Shown here: positions 54,522-62,441 of the stretch, piece after piece
Layout of the letters: each line of letters begins with the position of its first letter
Numbering within the stretch: the stretch's first letter is position 1
Assembly: GCA_036389795.1 (NCBI GenBank)
Contig: DASVWD010000099.1
Location: 1 to 64,000, forward strand
Origin: Longimicrobium sp.
GTDB taxonomy: Bacteria; Gemmatimonadota; Gemmatimonadetes; Longimicrobiales; Longimicrobiaceae
Length of the DNA: 64,000 bases
Direction: 5' to 3'
The notes under the pieces: model-generated
Told to the model about the DNA's origin: nothing
Database searches by the model: none
What the model saw: only the letters and a program-made list of their open reading frames with translations
Translations under genes and position numbers: made by a program

Positions 54522-54767
54522 CTACGTTTCTTGCCCGCCGGCGATGCTTCCGACGTCCGCCTCAATCAGGTCCGCCCACTTGCGTAGGTCCGCCGCGAAT
54601 TCGCGGAGCCACGCCATGGGCGTACCGGCGTGCGACGGCGCCCGGTCCATCCACCATGCGAGGCGTTCGATCACCGAGGAACCGTCCATGGGCGGAGGGT
54701 CGCTCCCGTGTTCCTCGGAGACTGCTTGCAAGAACGCCTTGTAGGCGTGATGTGTCATAGCGTCCAT
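54522..54767 (-). CDS. small hypothetical protein at the integrase-proximal end
   Basis: 81 residues: acidic, helical, with aromatic pairs (RLAWWMDRAPSHAG, LREFAADLRKWADLIEADVG). It has no signal peptide. It follows the integrase on the same strand with a 20-bp gap and a GGAG-like site. It is the last gene before the tRNA. Function unknown; it could help excision, but nothing shows it. Confidence 0.5.
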   Translation of the reverse strand: MDAMTHHAYKAFLQAVSEEHGSDPPPMDGSSVIERLAWWMDRAPSHAGTPMAWLREFAADLRKWADLIEADVGSIAGGQET

Positions 54768-54787
54768 CGCTCCGTTCTCCTCCTCTC

Positions 54788-55978
54788 TCACGCCGCCCCC
54801 GCGTCGCGCAGCTTGCGCGGCTCGTTCACCACCGCGAGCAGCGTGTGCTCGTCCGCCCCGTCGTAGATCTCCAGCGTCCGCACCGACTGCCACCCGCCCG
54901 CGGCCGCCACGTCCGAGCGCGGCCAGTCCTTCCGTGCCCTCACCCATGCGCGCCGGTACGGGTGGAAGGCGCCCCGCGCCTGCGGCTGCAGGCCAGCGTC
55001 CCTCTCCGCGTGGCGCAGCTGCTTGATCGCGTACTCGACCGTCCAACAGCGGGTGGGGTCCTTCGGCCGCGGGAAGAGGGGTCCGCGCCCCACCGCGCCG
55101 CGTTTGCGCAGCAGCCGGTCGATGGCGGACCTCGCATCCGCAGGCAGTGGTATCCACATCTCCACGCCGCGCTTGTCGGTCTCCGCCCGCTTCAGGACCC
55201 GTCCGAGCGGTGCCTGCGGCAGCGCCTGCAAATCCAGGTCGGCGTAGTCCAGAGCGCAGATCGCCCCCGCCCGCCAGCCAAGCGCCTCCACCAGGTCCAC
55301 GAACTCCCCGAACCGGCCGCTGCCGTGGCGGCTGCAGTGCGGCCGGAGGGCGAGGAAGCGGTCGTACGTGGCCACCGGCCGCCGCGGGTTCACGTTACGC
55401 GGCAGGGCGAACTGCATGACCGACGGCCGAACTGGCGCGTCGTCTAAATGGCCTTCGGGCCCGGCCCACCGCAGCACCGCCTGTAAGAAGCCCACGTCCT
55501 TGCCGGCGGTCGTGTCGCTAGCGGCGCCGAGGGCGTGCCCCTGCACCGCAACCCGCCCCGCCTTGCGGTCCGCGACGAACCGCTTGAGGATGCCGGGCGT
55601 CAGGTCCTGGACGACGAATGCGTCCCCTAGGTACGCCTGCCAGATATCCATCCGCCGCGCGTCGTCCTGGGCGCCGCGCCTCTTCTTGCGGGCCGGCTCG
55701 CCGGCGCCCTCGTAGAGGCCGAACAGCGCGGCCAGGGTGAGGAGGCCCCGCGCCCCCGCCTCCTTGTTCGTGCGATGAAGCCGCGAGAGGGCGTCGGCGT
55801 GCTCCATGGCCTTCGCCTTGTCCCGGTGTCCCAAGCTTTGAAAGTGGTTCTGCCCCCGCACGGGGTCCCACCAGCGGCAGGTGAGGACGCCGCCCGGCAC
55901 GCGCTCCCCCACCCAGACGCGCGACCCGCGCGACCCCGCTTCGTAGCTCCAGAGCTTCGGCTGTTTCTTCTTCGGCAC
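54788..55978 (-). CDS. tyrosine recombinase (integrase)
   Basis: 396 residues. The N-terminal part (to ~170) contains a SAM-like core-binding region (YLGDAFVVQDLTPGILKRFV). The catalytic domain has Arg I in ALGWRAGAICALDYADLD, the H-x-x-R box HPYRRAWVRARK and the Tyr nucleophile in RTLEIYDGAD. It would recombine an attachment site, most likely the neighbouring tRNA-Cys 3' end. The tyrosine is followed by a normal C-terminal tail, so the protein appears complete. Confidence 0.92.
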   Translation of the reverse strand: MPKKKQPKLWSYEAGSRGSRVWVGERVPGGVLTCRWWDPVRGQNHFQSLGHRDKAKAMEHADALSRLHRTNKEAGARGLLTLAALFGLYEGAGEPARKKRRGAQDDARRMDIWQAYLGDAFVVQDLTPGILKRFVADRKAGRVAVQGHALGAASDTTAGKDVGFLQAVLRWAGPEGHLDDAPVRPSVMQFALPRNVNPRRPVATYDRFLALRPHCSRHGSGRFGEFVDLVEALGWRAGAICALDYADLDLQALPQAPLGRVLKRAETDKRGVEMWIPLPADARSAIDRLLRKRGAVGRGPLFPRPKDPTRCWTVEYAIKQLRHAERDAGLQPQARGAFHPYRRAWVRARKDWPRSDVAAAGGWQSVRTLEIYDGADEHTLLAVVNEPRKLRDAGAA

Positions 55979-56002
55979 GGCTCACCTCCCGCCCGCGTGG
56001 AT

Positions 56003-56392
56003 TCACAGCGCGGCCCGCCGGGCCGCCGCCCCCGCGGTAGATGATGCACTCCCGCCGCGTCCCGCGCGAGCCTTCCGGAGATCATCCGAATCCGCGGGCG
56101 CGTGCCCGGCCTTGAAGGGGACCTGCGAGCGCATGATTCGCGGCGCACCCTTGCGTCCGACGTTCAGCTCCGGGCGTTCGCGTAGAAGCGCGCCCAGGCG
56201 CTCGACGCTGTATCCGCCCAGGACGGAGGCTTGCGCGAGACTGAGCGGCCGCAGCGCATCGTCGCGCAGAGAGACCTCCATCTGGTCCGCGACCGAGTCC
56301 AGGACGGAGGCAAGCGCCTCGCCACCGCTGCCGTACTCACGGAAGCGGGCCGCGTCCTCGCGCCAGCGCTGGAGCAGCTCGGACGGGCTCAC
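56003..56392 (-). CDS. HTH protein, possible excisionase
   Basis: 129 residues from a GTG that overlaps the upstream gene's stop (GTGA). The central region LRPLSLAQASVLGGYSVERL, followed by RERPELNVGRKGAPRIMRSQ, reads like a winged HTH of the excisionase/MerR type, in which a wing RKGAPRI follows the helices. It lies directly upstream of the integrase in the same direction, the usual place for a recombination directionality factor. That role is inferred. Confidence 0.6.
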   Translation of the reverse strand: MSPSELLQRWREDAARFREYGSGGEALASVLDSVADQMEVSLRDDALRPLSLAQASVLGGYSVERLGALLRERPELNVGRKGAPRIMRSQVPFKAGHAPADSDDLRKARAGRGGSASSTAGAAARRAAL

Positions 56393-56721
56393 GTCGCGCC
56401 CCCATCCGTCTCCGCCAGCGGGACCCACCCCAGGCGCTGCTCCGTCGGGGTAGGGATGCGCGCGAGCTCGTCGGCGAGCCGCAGCAGGTTGCGGCGTTCC
56501 TGGTTGACGATCACCGACGGGCCGTTCATCCCCAGATACCTCAGAACGCGGTCGACGCTGTTGCGCAGGAAGAGGGCAACGCGGTCCGGGTCCGGCCCGC
56601 CCGACTCGCGCGCTTCCGCCCGGCGCCGCTCAAAGTAGCGCTGCTCCTCCAGTGCCTCTTCGACACGGAAGGCGTCACTGTGCTCCCAGGCTTCCGCTTC
56701 ACGCTCAGCCTCCCCACCCAA
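56389..56721 (-). CDS. hypothetical helical protein
   Basis: 110 residues if translation begins at a TTG. No ATG or GTG exists early in this frame, which is the chief doubt. The protein is Glu/Arg-rich (EALEEQRYFERRRAEARESG), then RVALFLRNSVDRVLRYLG and LRLADELARIPTPTEQRLGW. It overlaps the RMF-like gene by 17 bases and the next by 4. Function unknown. Confidence 0.5.
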   Translation of the reverse strand: MGGEAEREAEAWEHSDAFRVEEALEEQRYFERRRAEARESGGPDPDRVALFLRNSVDRVLRYLGMNGPSVIVNQERRNLLRLADELARIPTPTEQRLGWVPLAETDGGAT

Positions 56722-56842
56722 GCGCCCACACCGCGTGCTGGCGCGTGCCTTCCGGCCAGGGATTCGACTCGACCCCGTGGTGGTAATCGAGCTTGGCGGC
56801 GTACCATACGGCGTCGAGAGCGTCTTTCGGGGGCTCAGGCAC
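56705..56842 (-). CDS. 45-residue RMF-like small protein
   Basis: It begins at a GTG overlapping the ParB-like stop codon. The sequence DAVWYAAKLDYHHGVESNPW followed by PEGTRQHAVWALGWGG matches the NPY-P-x-G-T-x-x-HALWxxGW pattern of the ribosome modulation factor family. RMF-like domains are common in phages and mobile elements of this type. It may act on ribosomes or be repurposed. It is too short to be found by length alone; the motif and coupling support it. Confidence 0.65.
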   Translation of the reverse strand: MPEPPKDALDAVWYAAKLDYHHGVESNPWPEGTRQHAVWALGWGG

Positions 56843-58928
56843 CGGCCACCTCGCCGCGCAGCAGCACATCGGCCTGGTCCAGTGCGTCCGCCAGCGCCGA
56901 CAGGTCCGCCCCGCCCTCCTGGTTCGCGTTTAGGAACGCCCAGCCGAGTTCGCAATGCCGCGAGAGTACCCGGAGGGCGTGCGCCTTGTCCTCCGCGCTC
57001 ATGTCCGGCTGCTGCGCGTGCGCAAACGCATCGCGGATGTTCGCCGGAAGCCGGTCGACCTCGGCCGCGGCGGCGTCCCGGCGCGCCGGCGGATTCTTGG
57101 CCGGTTGCGCGGGTGGGTCCTGTGCGCCGTGCCGCCCTTCCCACCCGCTCCCCGGGACCGCCGACGCAGGCGCCCCGACCTCCTGCAGCAGCCGAAGCGT
57201 CGTCCGAAGCGCCTCGTTCAGGACGACCACGTGCGCGGGGGTCGCAGGCGCTTCGGGATGGAACCAGGCGCGAATCTCCCCCAGGGTGGCCGTGCCGCGC
57301 ACGATGGCGCGGGCGATGCCGGACGGTGCGACTGCGGCCTCAGCCGGGCCGGGGGCGCTTCGCGAAGCGGGGGCCGAAGACGACCCACCCGCTTGCGGAG
57401 GTGACGACGTGGCGGAGGTCGCACCAGACGCCATCGAAGGGTCCGCGGTGGAACCGGACGACACGGTGGACGTCGTGGAACCTTCGGTGGACGGCTCCTC
57501 CGGCATCGGGCTGGGGTCGGCGACGAGGAGCGGCCCGTGGGCCTCGGTCGGATCGGTGCCGCCCCACTCCTGGCCGTCGCGGTCCCCGACGGAACCACCC
57601 GACCCCGCCGGCGGCGTCCGGAAGTGTTCTGGCGTGCAGTCTTCGCAGACGCCGACGGTGAGGTCCGCCAGCCCCCACAAAGTCGAGCCGCAGGACCGAC
57701 AGGGTGTCGTGCACGGCTCGGGTGACCAACGGCCCTCGGCGCCCCGTGGCTCGCCTGGCGGGCGCGGGCCCATGCCGGACTCGTCGGCTTGCACCTCCTC
57801 GCTTCCACTGACTGGCAGCGACGTACGCCCGATCAGGTCGAGTGCTGCCTGTCGCTCTCGCTCCTCGGGGAAGACCGCCGCCAGATCCGCGTGGGTGTCG
57901 ACAGCGAGGCCCCGCCGGCGCATCTCCTCGAGCTTGGTCTCGTACCACGTCGGGTTGTAACAGCGCCGGTGCCCGACCAGCGTGTCCGGGGCGCCGCAGC
58001 CGCACTCCGCGTCGTGCTCGCCCGCGGGCAGCATAGGGGAGTCCGCCGGCAGGTCCGCGGCGCAGTCGAGCGGCCAGGAGACCTCGAGCGCCACCCCGAG
58101 AACGATCTCCTTCACCTGTCGGTCCGAGAGGCCCTTGGGCTCGGTGATCGCCGCTTCCTCGCACGCCGCCGCCGCGCGCCCGAACAGGCGCGCCCTCGCT
58201 GCATCGTTCTTGAGCTTGGAGAGGAACGGCTTCACGTAGTTCTTGAGCGCCGTTCGGCTCCAGTCGCCGGCCTCGACGCCCGCCAGCCAGTAGTCGGGGA
58301 GCTTGAGCAGCCCCAGGTCGTTGGAGAGCGTGGACGGGGAGTCGTAGCCGAGGGCCGCGGCGATCTCCTCGCGGGTCTTGCCGGCCGCCTCGCCGAGCGC
58401 CACCTCGACGGCGTGCGCGCGGAGCTGCTCCACGTCGGAGAGCAGGAGTTTTTCGGTGCCGGTGACGCGCGCGTAGCGGAGCGCCTCCTCGTCCGTCCAG
58501 GTGCGGACCTCGCAGCGGAGCGTCGCGAGCCCGGCCGCTCGAGCCTCGCGCCAGCGGCGCTCGCCGTCCACGATCTCGACGTGCGGGCGGGACTCTTCCG
58601 ACCACCGGAATGGCGGGCCGTACTCCGCCAGGTCGGCCGCCGAGACGTGGACCAGGAGCGGCTCCTGCTGGCCGTTCGCACGCAAGGAGTTCCTGAGCCT
58701 CGCCTGCTCCAGCTCGGGGAAGCGCTGGCGGGGATTCATCCGCTGGCCGGCGAAAGGGCCCTCCTGGAAGCGGTACGGGCCGCTGATCCAGTGGAGGGGG
58801 ATCTCGGCGACCCCGAGAGAGGCGCCCTCCGGCGCCTGAGACCGGAGCCACGCCTTGAGCGAGAGACCGCTCGCGCGGAACGCGGCGTTCTCTTTATCGG
58901 TCAGGTGGACGCCTACCTTGGCTGCCAT
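56835..58928 (-). CDS. ParB/RepB-like DNA-binding protein with Cys motifs
   Basis: 697 residues. The ParB/sulfiredoxin-like N-terminal domain (residues ~30-140) carries IVDGERRWREARAAGL, the GERR CTP-binding box. An HTH region follows (KTREEIAAALGYDSPSTLSN). Two Cys clusters follow: ECGCGAPDTLVGHRRCYN near 325 and CRSCGSTLWGLADLTVGVCE near 430, likely zinc ribbons. The C-terminal 270 residues are low in complexity until an ordered end. No ParA is adjacent. It may serve partition, replication or transcription of the element. Confidence 0.8.
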   Translation of the reverse strand: MAAKVGVHLTDKENAAFRASGLSLKAWLRSQAPEGASLGVAEIPLHWISGPYRFQEGPFAGQRMNPRQRFPELEQARLRNSLRANGQQEPLLVHVSAADLAEYGPPFRWSEESRPHVEIVDGERRWREARAAGLATLRCEVRTWTDEEALRYARVTGTEKLLLSDVEQLRAHAVEVALGEAAGKTREEIAAALGYDSPSTLSNDLGLLKLPDYWLAGVEAGDWSRTALKNYVKPFLSKLKNDAARARLFGRAAAACEEAAITEPKGLSDRQVKEIVLGVALEVSWPLDCAADLPADSPMLPAGEHDAECGCGAPDTLVGHRRCYNPTWYETKLEEMRRRGLAVDTHADLAAVFPEERERQAALDLIGRTSLPVSGSEEVQADESGMGPRPPGEPRGAEGRWSPEPCTTPCRSCGSTLWGLADLTVGVCEDCTPEHFRTPPAGSGGSVGDRDGQEWGGTDPTEAHGPLLVADPSPMPEEPSTEGSTTSTVSSGSTADPSMASGATSATSSPPQAGGSSSAPASRSAPGPAEAAVAPSGIARAIVRGTATLGEIRAWFHPEAPATPAHVVVLNEALRTTLRLLQEVGAPASAVPGSGWEGRHGAQDPPAQPAKNPPARRDAAAAEVDRLPANIRDAFAHAQQPDMSAEDKAHALRVLSRHCELGWAFLNANQEGGADLSALADALDQADVLLRGEVAGA

Positions 58929-59095
58929 CGGCTTTCCTTGGGGAACGAGAGTACGGGCGCCTCGGTGAGCCACCGGAGGTTACGCCACGGCGAAGCGTAC
59001 GGCGGCTTAGGAATCCAGCGTCCGTAGCCGCTCCGGCGGTGGCCGTGCCGCTTGCGGGCCCGGCGGGACTGGTTGCCGTGGTGAGGGTGGCGCAT
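58913..59095 (-). CDS. small basic hypothetical protein
   Basis: 60 residues, strongly basic and His/Arg-rich (HPHHGNQSRRARKRHGHRRS), then RWIPKPPYASPWRNLRWL. It starts three bases after the previous gene and overlaps the ParB-like start by 16 bases. Tight spacing in a coupled operon supports it. It probably binds nucleic acid, judging only from charge. Confidence 0.5.
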   Translation of the reverse strand: MRHPHHGNQSRRARKRHGHRRSGYGRWIPKPPYASPWRNLRWLTEAPVLSFPKESRWQPR

Positions 59096-59098
59096 CGG

Positions 59099-59398
59099 TC
59101 AGAGCGTGGGGTCGTCGTCTTCGTCCCATCCGGCACCAGCCGGGAGGGCGGCGGGCTGGCGCTCCTCCTCCTGAACCTGGCGGGCGCGTTCAATGATGCG
59201 GCGCGCCGCGGCCAACTCGGGCACGTGGACCGGGAAGGGGTCGCCGCCGTAGTCGCGCAGCCTAGCCACCGCCTTGCGCGCGACCTCCTCCGTGCACGGG
59301 TGGACGGCGTAGATCGACTGCCCGCCGTGGTAAACCGTCTGCGCCGGGTGGCCCTCCACCTCCGGAATGTCCACCCGGCACATGGGCGTTCCGAACAT
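59099..59398 (-). CDS. hypothetical element protein
   Basis: 99 residues from an ATG that overlaps the preceding stop by one base (TGATG). Sequence MFGTPMCRVDIPEVEGHPAQ, then VYHGGQSIYAVHPCTEEVAR, shows two Cys and a compact beta/alpha look. The C-terminus is helical and acidic (IIERARQVQEEERQ; WDEDDDPTL). A longer frame runs on upstream but is Arg/Pro-rich and unlikely. Function unknown. Confidence 0.55.
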   Translation of the reverse strand: MFGTPMCRVDIPEVEGHPAQTVYHGGQSIYAVHPCTEEVARKAVARLRDYGGDPFPVHVPELAAARRIIERARQVQEEERQPAALPAGAGWDEDDDPTL

Positions 59399-59541
59399 CA
59401 CTTCCTCGGTGACGTTGCCTCGCCGCCGGCGGGCTGGATCCAGAGCACGCGCCCGTCGGCGAGGTCGATGCTTCCCGGTCGGTGGCCGTGGCCGCAGCAA
59501 GACTGCGTGGTCAAGACTCCTGCATCGTTCAGCGCCTTCAC
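59398..59541 (-). CDS. CCGHG-motif small protein
   Basis: 47 residues from GTG: VKALNDAGVLTTQSCCGHGH, then RPGSIDLADGRVLWIQP. The pattern T-x-x-SCCGHG-x-x-PGSI-x-L-x-DGR is a recurrent small protein of phages and mobile elements. Its Cys and His suggest zinc binding. It ends in a TGATG overlap with the next gene. The N-terminus is uncertain because only GTG is available after an in-frame stop. Confidence 0.6.
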   Translation of the reverse strand: MKALNDAGVLTTQSCCGHGHRPGSIDLADGRVLWIQPAGGEATSPRK

Positions 59542-59824
59542 GATCGGTGCGATTCGAATCGAACGGTCGGCCCGCGCGCGGTGTCACACGCGGACCGCCG
59601 TCTCGTTTGCCGGCGCTCCCATCGCCGGTGCGGGCTCCCCCCGCTGCGCGCTGTCGGCCTGGTGCCGATGCCCCGATGGGCAGGAAGCGCGGTGCTTCGA
59701 ATCGGCGGAGCCGCCGGGCCGGGAGTCTGCGCGGCCATGGGCACGGCGCAGGACCGGGGCTCCGGACGCAGCCCACGAGGGCCGCGTAGAGGGGGAGCAG
59801 GACGAAGACCCAGGACACGTCCGC
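59542..59824 (-). other. unresolved stretch in the element operon
   Basis: 283 bp between two supported minus-strand genes. Three frames are open in part. One begins VSWVFVLLPLYAALVGC, like a tiny lipoprotein or holin-associated spanin; another ends in a GTGA overlap with the CCGHG gene. None is clearly better. A short gene probably lies here, but I cannot choose the frame. Confidence 0.3.
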
Positions 59825-59995
59825 TCAACCCCTGGGGCGTCGCGCGAGGCCGGCGAGCTGCCTGCGCTCCAGCCAGTCCACGGCGACACCGCCGAAGTAG
59901 AGCACCAGCATCAGCGCCACGAACAGGCCGACCAGGAAGGCGGCGAAGCGCACATCCACCGGGACGACGTCGCTGCACCGGCGGAGCGGCGTCAC
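59825..59995 (-). CDS. small membrane protein
   Basis: 56 residues from a GTG overlapping the upstream stop (GTGA). The helix FAAFLVGLFVALMLVLYFGG spans most of the protein. It is followed by VAVDWLERRQLAGLARRPRG with a basic tail. Single-span inner-membrane topology; role unknown. In phages such proteins can be holin-like, but one helix is not enough to say so. Confidence 0.5.
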   Translation of the reverse strand: MTPLRRCSDVVPVDVRFAAFLVGLFVALMLVLYFGGVAVDWLERRQLAGLARRPRG

Positions 59996-60384
59996 GGGAC
60001 CAACTCCCGCGCGGGAGGCTTGCGCTTGTGCCCCCGCCGCGCGCGCGGAACCTTGACACCCAGGTCCAGCTGGCGGCGCCGGAGCGAATCGCGGAGCTCC
60101 GCCTGGAGATCGACGGGCGGCGGGGGAGGCGGCGCGGGCCACACGCGGAGCGGGACGGCCGGGGGCTCGCCCGGCGGGTCGTCCGGAACGGGCGTCGGCG
60201 TAGCGTCGCGCTGGTTGGCACGCCGGATCGCCGCGAAGACGCCCGACGACGAGAGGCCGAACGCTTCCGCCGCGCGGCGTTGGCCGGCCTCGTCCTTCGG
60301 CTGGGCGAGCTGGTCCCAGTCGATGCCGCCGCGGGGCGGGCGCGCGGGCTTAGCGCCGGGAAGGTCCTCGTACATGCGCTTCAT
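59992..60384 (-). CDS. Pro/Arg-rich hypothetical protein
   Basis: 130 residues. The N-terminal half contains an HTH-like stretch (AGQRRAAEAFGLSSSGVFAAIR), then a Pro-rich linker (RVWPAPPPPPPVDLQ) and a basic C-terminus (RRRQLDLGVKVPRARRGHKR). It starts in an ATGA overlap and ends in a GTGA overlap, so it is firmly within the operon. Possibly DNA-binding. Confidence 0.55.
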   Translation of the reverse strand: MKRMYEDLPGAKPARPPRGGIDWDQLAQPKDEAGQRRAAEAFGLSSSGVFAAIRRANQRDATPTPVPDDPPGEPPAVPLRVWPAPPPPPPVDLQAELRDSLRRRQLDLGVKVPRARRGHKRKPPARELVP

Positions 60385-60968
60385 GCCGCCACCCGCGCGT
60401 TATCAGGGCGGGGCATGCACGGGTAAAGAGGCGGATCGCCCCCCGACTCCACCTCCAGCGCGGGCGCGTCTGCGTACGGTCGGTCGGGGTACTCCGCCAT
60501 TCCCGCCACGAAAGCGCGCCACCCGGCGCCGCGCCCTGCGTCGAAGCGTATGATGTGGCGCTCGCGCTCCTCGGCTATGGCGAGCTGACTGGGCTTGAGG
60601 TGCTTAACGAGATGACGAACCAACTGTCGGTTCACGACCAGACCGCCGACGCGCCCCGGCTCGCGGCCTGATGCGGTGATGGGGCCGATCGCGGCGAGCC
60701 AGCGCCTGAGACGCTTCCGGTCCGCCGTCCCCACATGCGACCAGATCCACTGGTGGTCGGCGAGCCGCAGGAACTTCGAGACCTCCTGCTCCGCGAGCGG
60801 CTCCCCGCAAGCGCCCCACGCTTCCACCAGCACGACCGATCCCCCGATCACCAACGAAGGGTTCTCGGGCCTGGACGCTGCGGGGAAAACTGTGGATCCG
60901 ATGTATGGTAGGCTCTGCTCGAACCACGCGTCGAGACGCTCGCGAAGGCTGGTATCAACGGGCTTCAT
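60381..60968 (-). CDS. hypothetical element protein
   Basis: 195 residues. It has an early acidic helix (SLRERLDAWFEQSLPYIGST) and a VIGGSVVLVEAWGACGEPL strand region. A helical middle (ADHQWIWSHVGTADRKRLRRW) and a C-terminal CMPRPDN follow. GGAG is found 11 bases before the ATG. No family was recognised. Two Cys are present without a clear motif. Cytoplasmic by composition. Confidence 0.6.
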   Translation of the reverse strand: MKPVDTSLRERLDAWFEQSLPYIGSTVFPAASRPENPSLVIGGSVVLVEAWGACGEPLAEQEVSKFLRLADHQWIWSHVGTADRKRLRRWLAAIGPITASGREPGRVGGLVVNRQLVRHLVKHLKPSQLAIAEERERHIIRFDAGRGAGWRAFVAGMAEYPDRPYADAPALEVESGGDPPLYPCMPRPDNARVAA

Positions 60969-61000
60969 GCGCTCGCCTCCAGGAGCAGTATATGCAGGCG

Positions 61001-61174
61001 TCAGGCATGGGGGGACTCCTCGCGCGGCGTGCGCGCCATGTAGACGCCCATGCCGGTGTCGTCCCACACGTACGCGGCGAGATGGGGCGGCAACGTCGCA
61101 CGCCAGTAGGCCGAAGGCGGGAGGACAGGTCCGCCGTCCAACTGCTGCGGGCGCCAGCACCACGCCCAGTCCAC
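61001..61174 (-). CDS. small Trp-rich hypothetical protein
   Basis: 57 residues from a GTG (VDWAWCWRPQQLDGGPVLPP) to RTPREESPHA, with LAAYVWDDTGMGVYMARTP in the middle. The in-frame TGA just upstream is the stop of the previous gene, so translation could re-initiate. The start is weak, but the coding composition and clean ending before the next gene argue for a real protein. Function unknown. Confidence 0.45.
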   Translation of the reverse strand: MDWAWCWRPQQLDGGPVLPPSAYWRATLPPHLAAYVWDDTGMGVYMARTPREESPHA

Positions 61175-61201
61175 GGCCGCCGCCAGCTGTGCCGCCGTCC
61201 A

Positions 61202-61489
61202 TCACTGCACCTCGCGGACGGGGAGCAGCAGTCCGGACGCGGCCAGCATGTCGCGCACGCCGCGGGCGGAGAGCGAGCCCTCGCTGATCGTGGAGCCGCA
61301 GTTGGGCGCCATGCAGGTGAACCAGGCGAGGCCGGCCAGGAACACGTCCGCCGCCGCGGTGGGCGCCGCGCCGATCCACTCCGGCTCAGCGGCGGGGGCG
61401 AAGGGGCCGGCGTGGGCGCCGTGGTCGCACGGGCAGAGGCCCGCCAGGCGCTCCATCTGCCAGGGGACGGCCGGGGTGGGGGCGTTCAC
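61202..61489 (-). CDS. Cys-rich hypothetical protein (possible zinc binder)
   Basis: 95 residues, starting at a GTG overlapping the upstream stop. It has CPCDHGAHAG near residue 19 and FTCMAPNCGSTIS near 57, two Cys/His groups that could bind zinc. The rest is Ala-rich. Coupled on both sides in the operon. Function unknown. Confidence 0.5.
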   Translation of the reverse strand: MNAPTPAVPWQMERLAGLCPCDHGAHAGPFAPAAEPEWIGAAPTAAADVFLAGLAWFTCMAPNCGSTISEGSLSARGVRDMLAASGLLLPVREVQ

Positions 61490-61749
61490 GTCTCACCTCG
61501 GTGCTTTCGACGCTCCCAGATTCCCTCGATCTCCGCACGGGCCAACCGGGCCGCTTCACGTACTGCTTCACGGCGGGAAGGGTTGAAGGCGGTCCGCTCC
61601 CGCTCCACGAGCCAGCGGTCCAGCGCGGCGAGGGCTGCGTCCCGGGTTTCGTACTCGCGGTCGAGCTTGAGCGCGAATTCGAACGCGAGTAACTCGGCCA
61701 CCTCCGTTAGCGGGGGGGGCGACTCCGGTTTCTTGCCACGCCTGGTCAC
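61486..61749 (-). CDS. hypothetical helical protein
   Basis: 87 residues. Basic start (MTRRGKKPESPPP), then a long charged helix (LLAFEFALKLDREYETRDAA) and LVERERTAFNPSRREAVREA. Starts and ends in 4-base overlaps with its neighbours. No recognised family. Confidence 0.55.
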   Translation of the reverse strand: MTRRGKKPESPPPLTEVAELLAFEFALKLDREYETRDAALAALDRWLVERERTAFNPSRREAVREAARLARAEIEGIWERRKHRGET

Positions 61750-62069
61750 GACTCACCCCCAGTGTCCGCGTGCCAGCCGCACCAGCCCTCATCCCACGCG
61801 TGCCAGAGGAGCGGGGCCGTGGAGTAGTCGTAGCGGTTGCAGTCGCGCGGGAGACCCGCCGAGGCAGCCTTGCCGCCGTCCACGCAGGCGGCGTCCTGGG
61901 CGGGATCGCCGAAGAAGCAGGGCGGCGTTACGGCCGCGAGCGCGCGGAGCGCCGGGCCGCAGTTTGTCCCAACCTTGTCCAACGTCGCGGCGACTTCGGG
62001 ACGGGGCTGGACAGGCGGCGAGGGGGGCGTTACCGTCAGGGTCCCGCTCGAAGGCTCGCGCGTGGTCAT
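61746..62069 (-). CDS. Cys-rich hypothetical protein
   Basis: 107 residues. Pro/Thr-rich N-terminus, then five Cys (TNCGPALRAL, PPCFFGDPAQDAACVDGG, PRDCNRYDY, WCGWHADTGG). The Cys spacing suggests disulfides or metal binding. No signal peptide is visible. Coupled by overlaps to both neighbours. Function unknown. Confidence 0.55.
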   Translation of the reverse strand: MTTREPSSGTLTVTPPSPPVQPRPEVAATLDKVGTNCGPALRALAAVTPPCFFGDPAQDAACVDGGKAASAGLPRDCNRYDYSTAPLLWHAWDEGWCGWHADTGGES

Positions 62070-62335
62070 ACGACCACCTCCGCGGGATCACCCGAGAACA
62101 GCGCCAGGTACTCCGGTTCGAGGAGCCCGTCCTTCACGCGCTGCTCGTTGAGCTTGCGCACGCTCGCGAACGTGTAGAGGCGGCCCCGTCGCTTGAGCTC
62201 GCCCGCGCGGCGGAGCCTGCGCAGGCTGCTGTCGTCCTTGAGGCCCAGCAGCTCCAGAGTCCGATCAGTGCGGAAGCCGCCGGCCTGCCGCTCGAACTCT
62301 GTTACCTTCTCCACGTCAGGAAGCTTGCTCGCCAT
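62066..62335 (-). CDS. HTH-type protein, first gene of the element operon
   Basis: 89 residues. RTDRTLELLGLKDDSSLRRL followed by RRAGELKRRGRLYTFASVRK reads like a MerR/excisionase-type winged helix (helix, turn, helix, then wing with RGRLYTF). The gene is the first after the divergent promoter. It may be an early transcription regulator or an excisionase candidate; two HTH proteins thus occur in this operon. Confidence 0.6.
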   Translation of the reverse strand: MASKLPDVEKVTEFERQAGGFRTDRTLELLGLKDDSSLRRLRRAGELKRRGRLYTFASVRKLNEQRVKDGLLEPEYLALFSGDPAEVVV

Positions 62336-62412
62336 CGCCTGAGTCCTATCTTGCGCCCCTAGTTTGCCCGGTTCGCGCCCGGTTCTTGACCGCTGCCCGA
62401 CCGGTGACTACC

Positions 62413-62441
62413 ATACTAATGCACTGGGTACATGAAGTCAA
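62413..62441 (-). promoter_or_regulatory. strong promoter of the minus-strand element operon
   Basis: On the minus strand TTGACT is followed by exactly 17 nt and then TAGTAT. It lies about 78 bp upstream of the first operon gene and overlaps the palindromic operator. Confidence 0.7.

Noticed and set aside
54438-54790. Direct repeat of the tRNA-Cys 3' end as the second attachment site
   Set aside because: No second copy of GGTTCGAATCC with flanking match was found between the tRNA and the window end; it must lie outside if it exists.
59099-59818. 239-residue reading of the element gene beginning SWVFVLLPLYAALVGC
   Set aside because: The middle is Arg/Pro-rich and overlaps the CCGHG gene in another frame; the conserved-looking part begins at the ATG at 59398.
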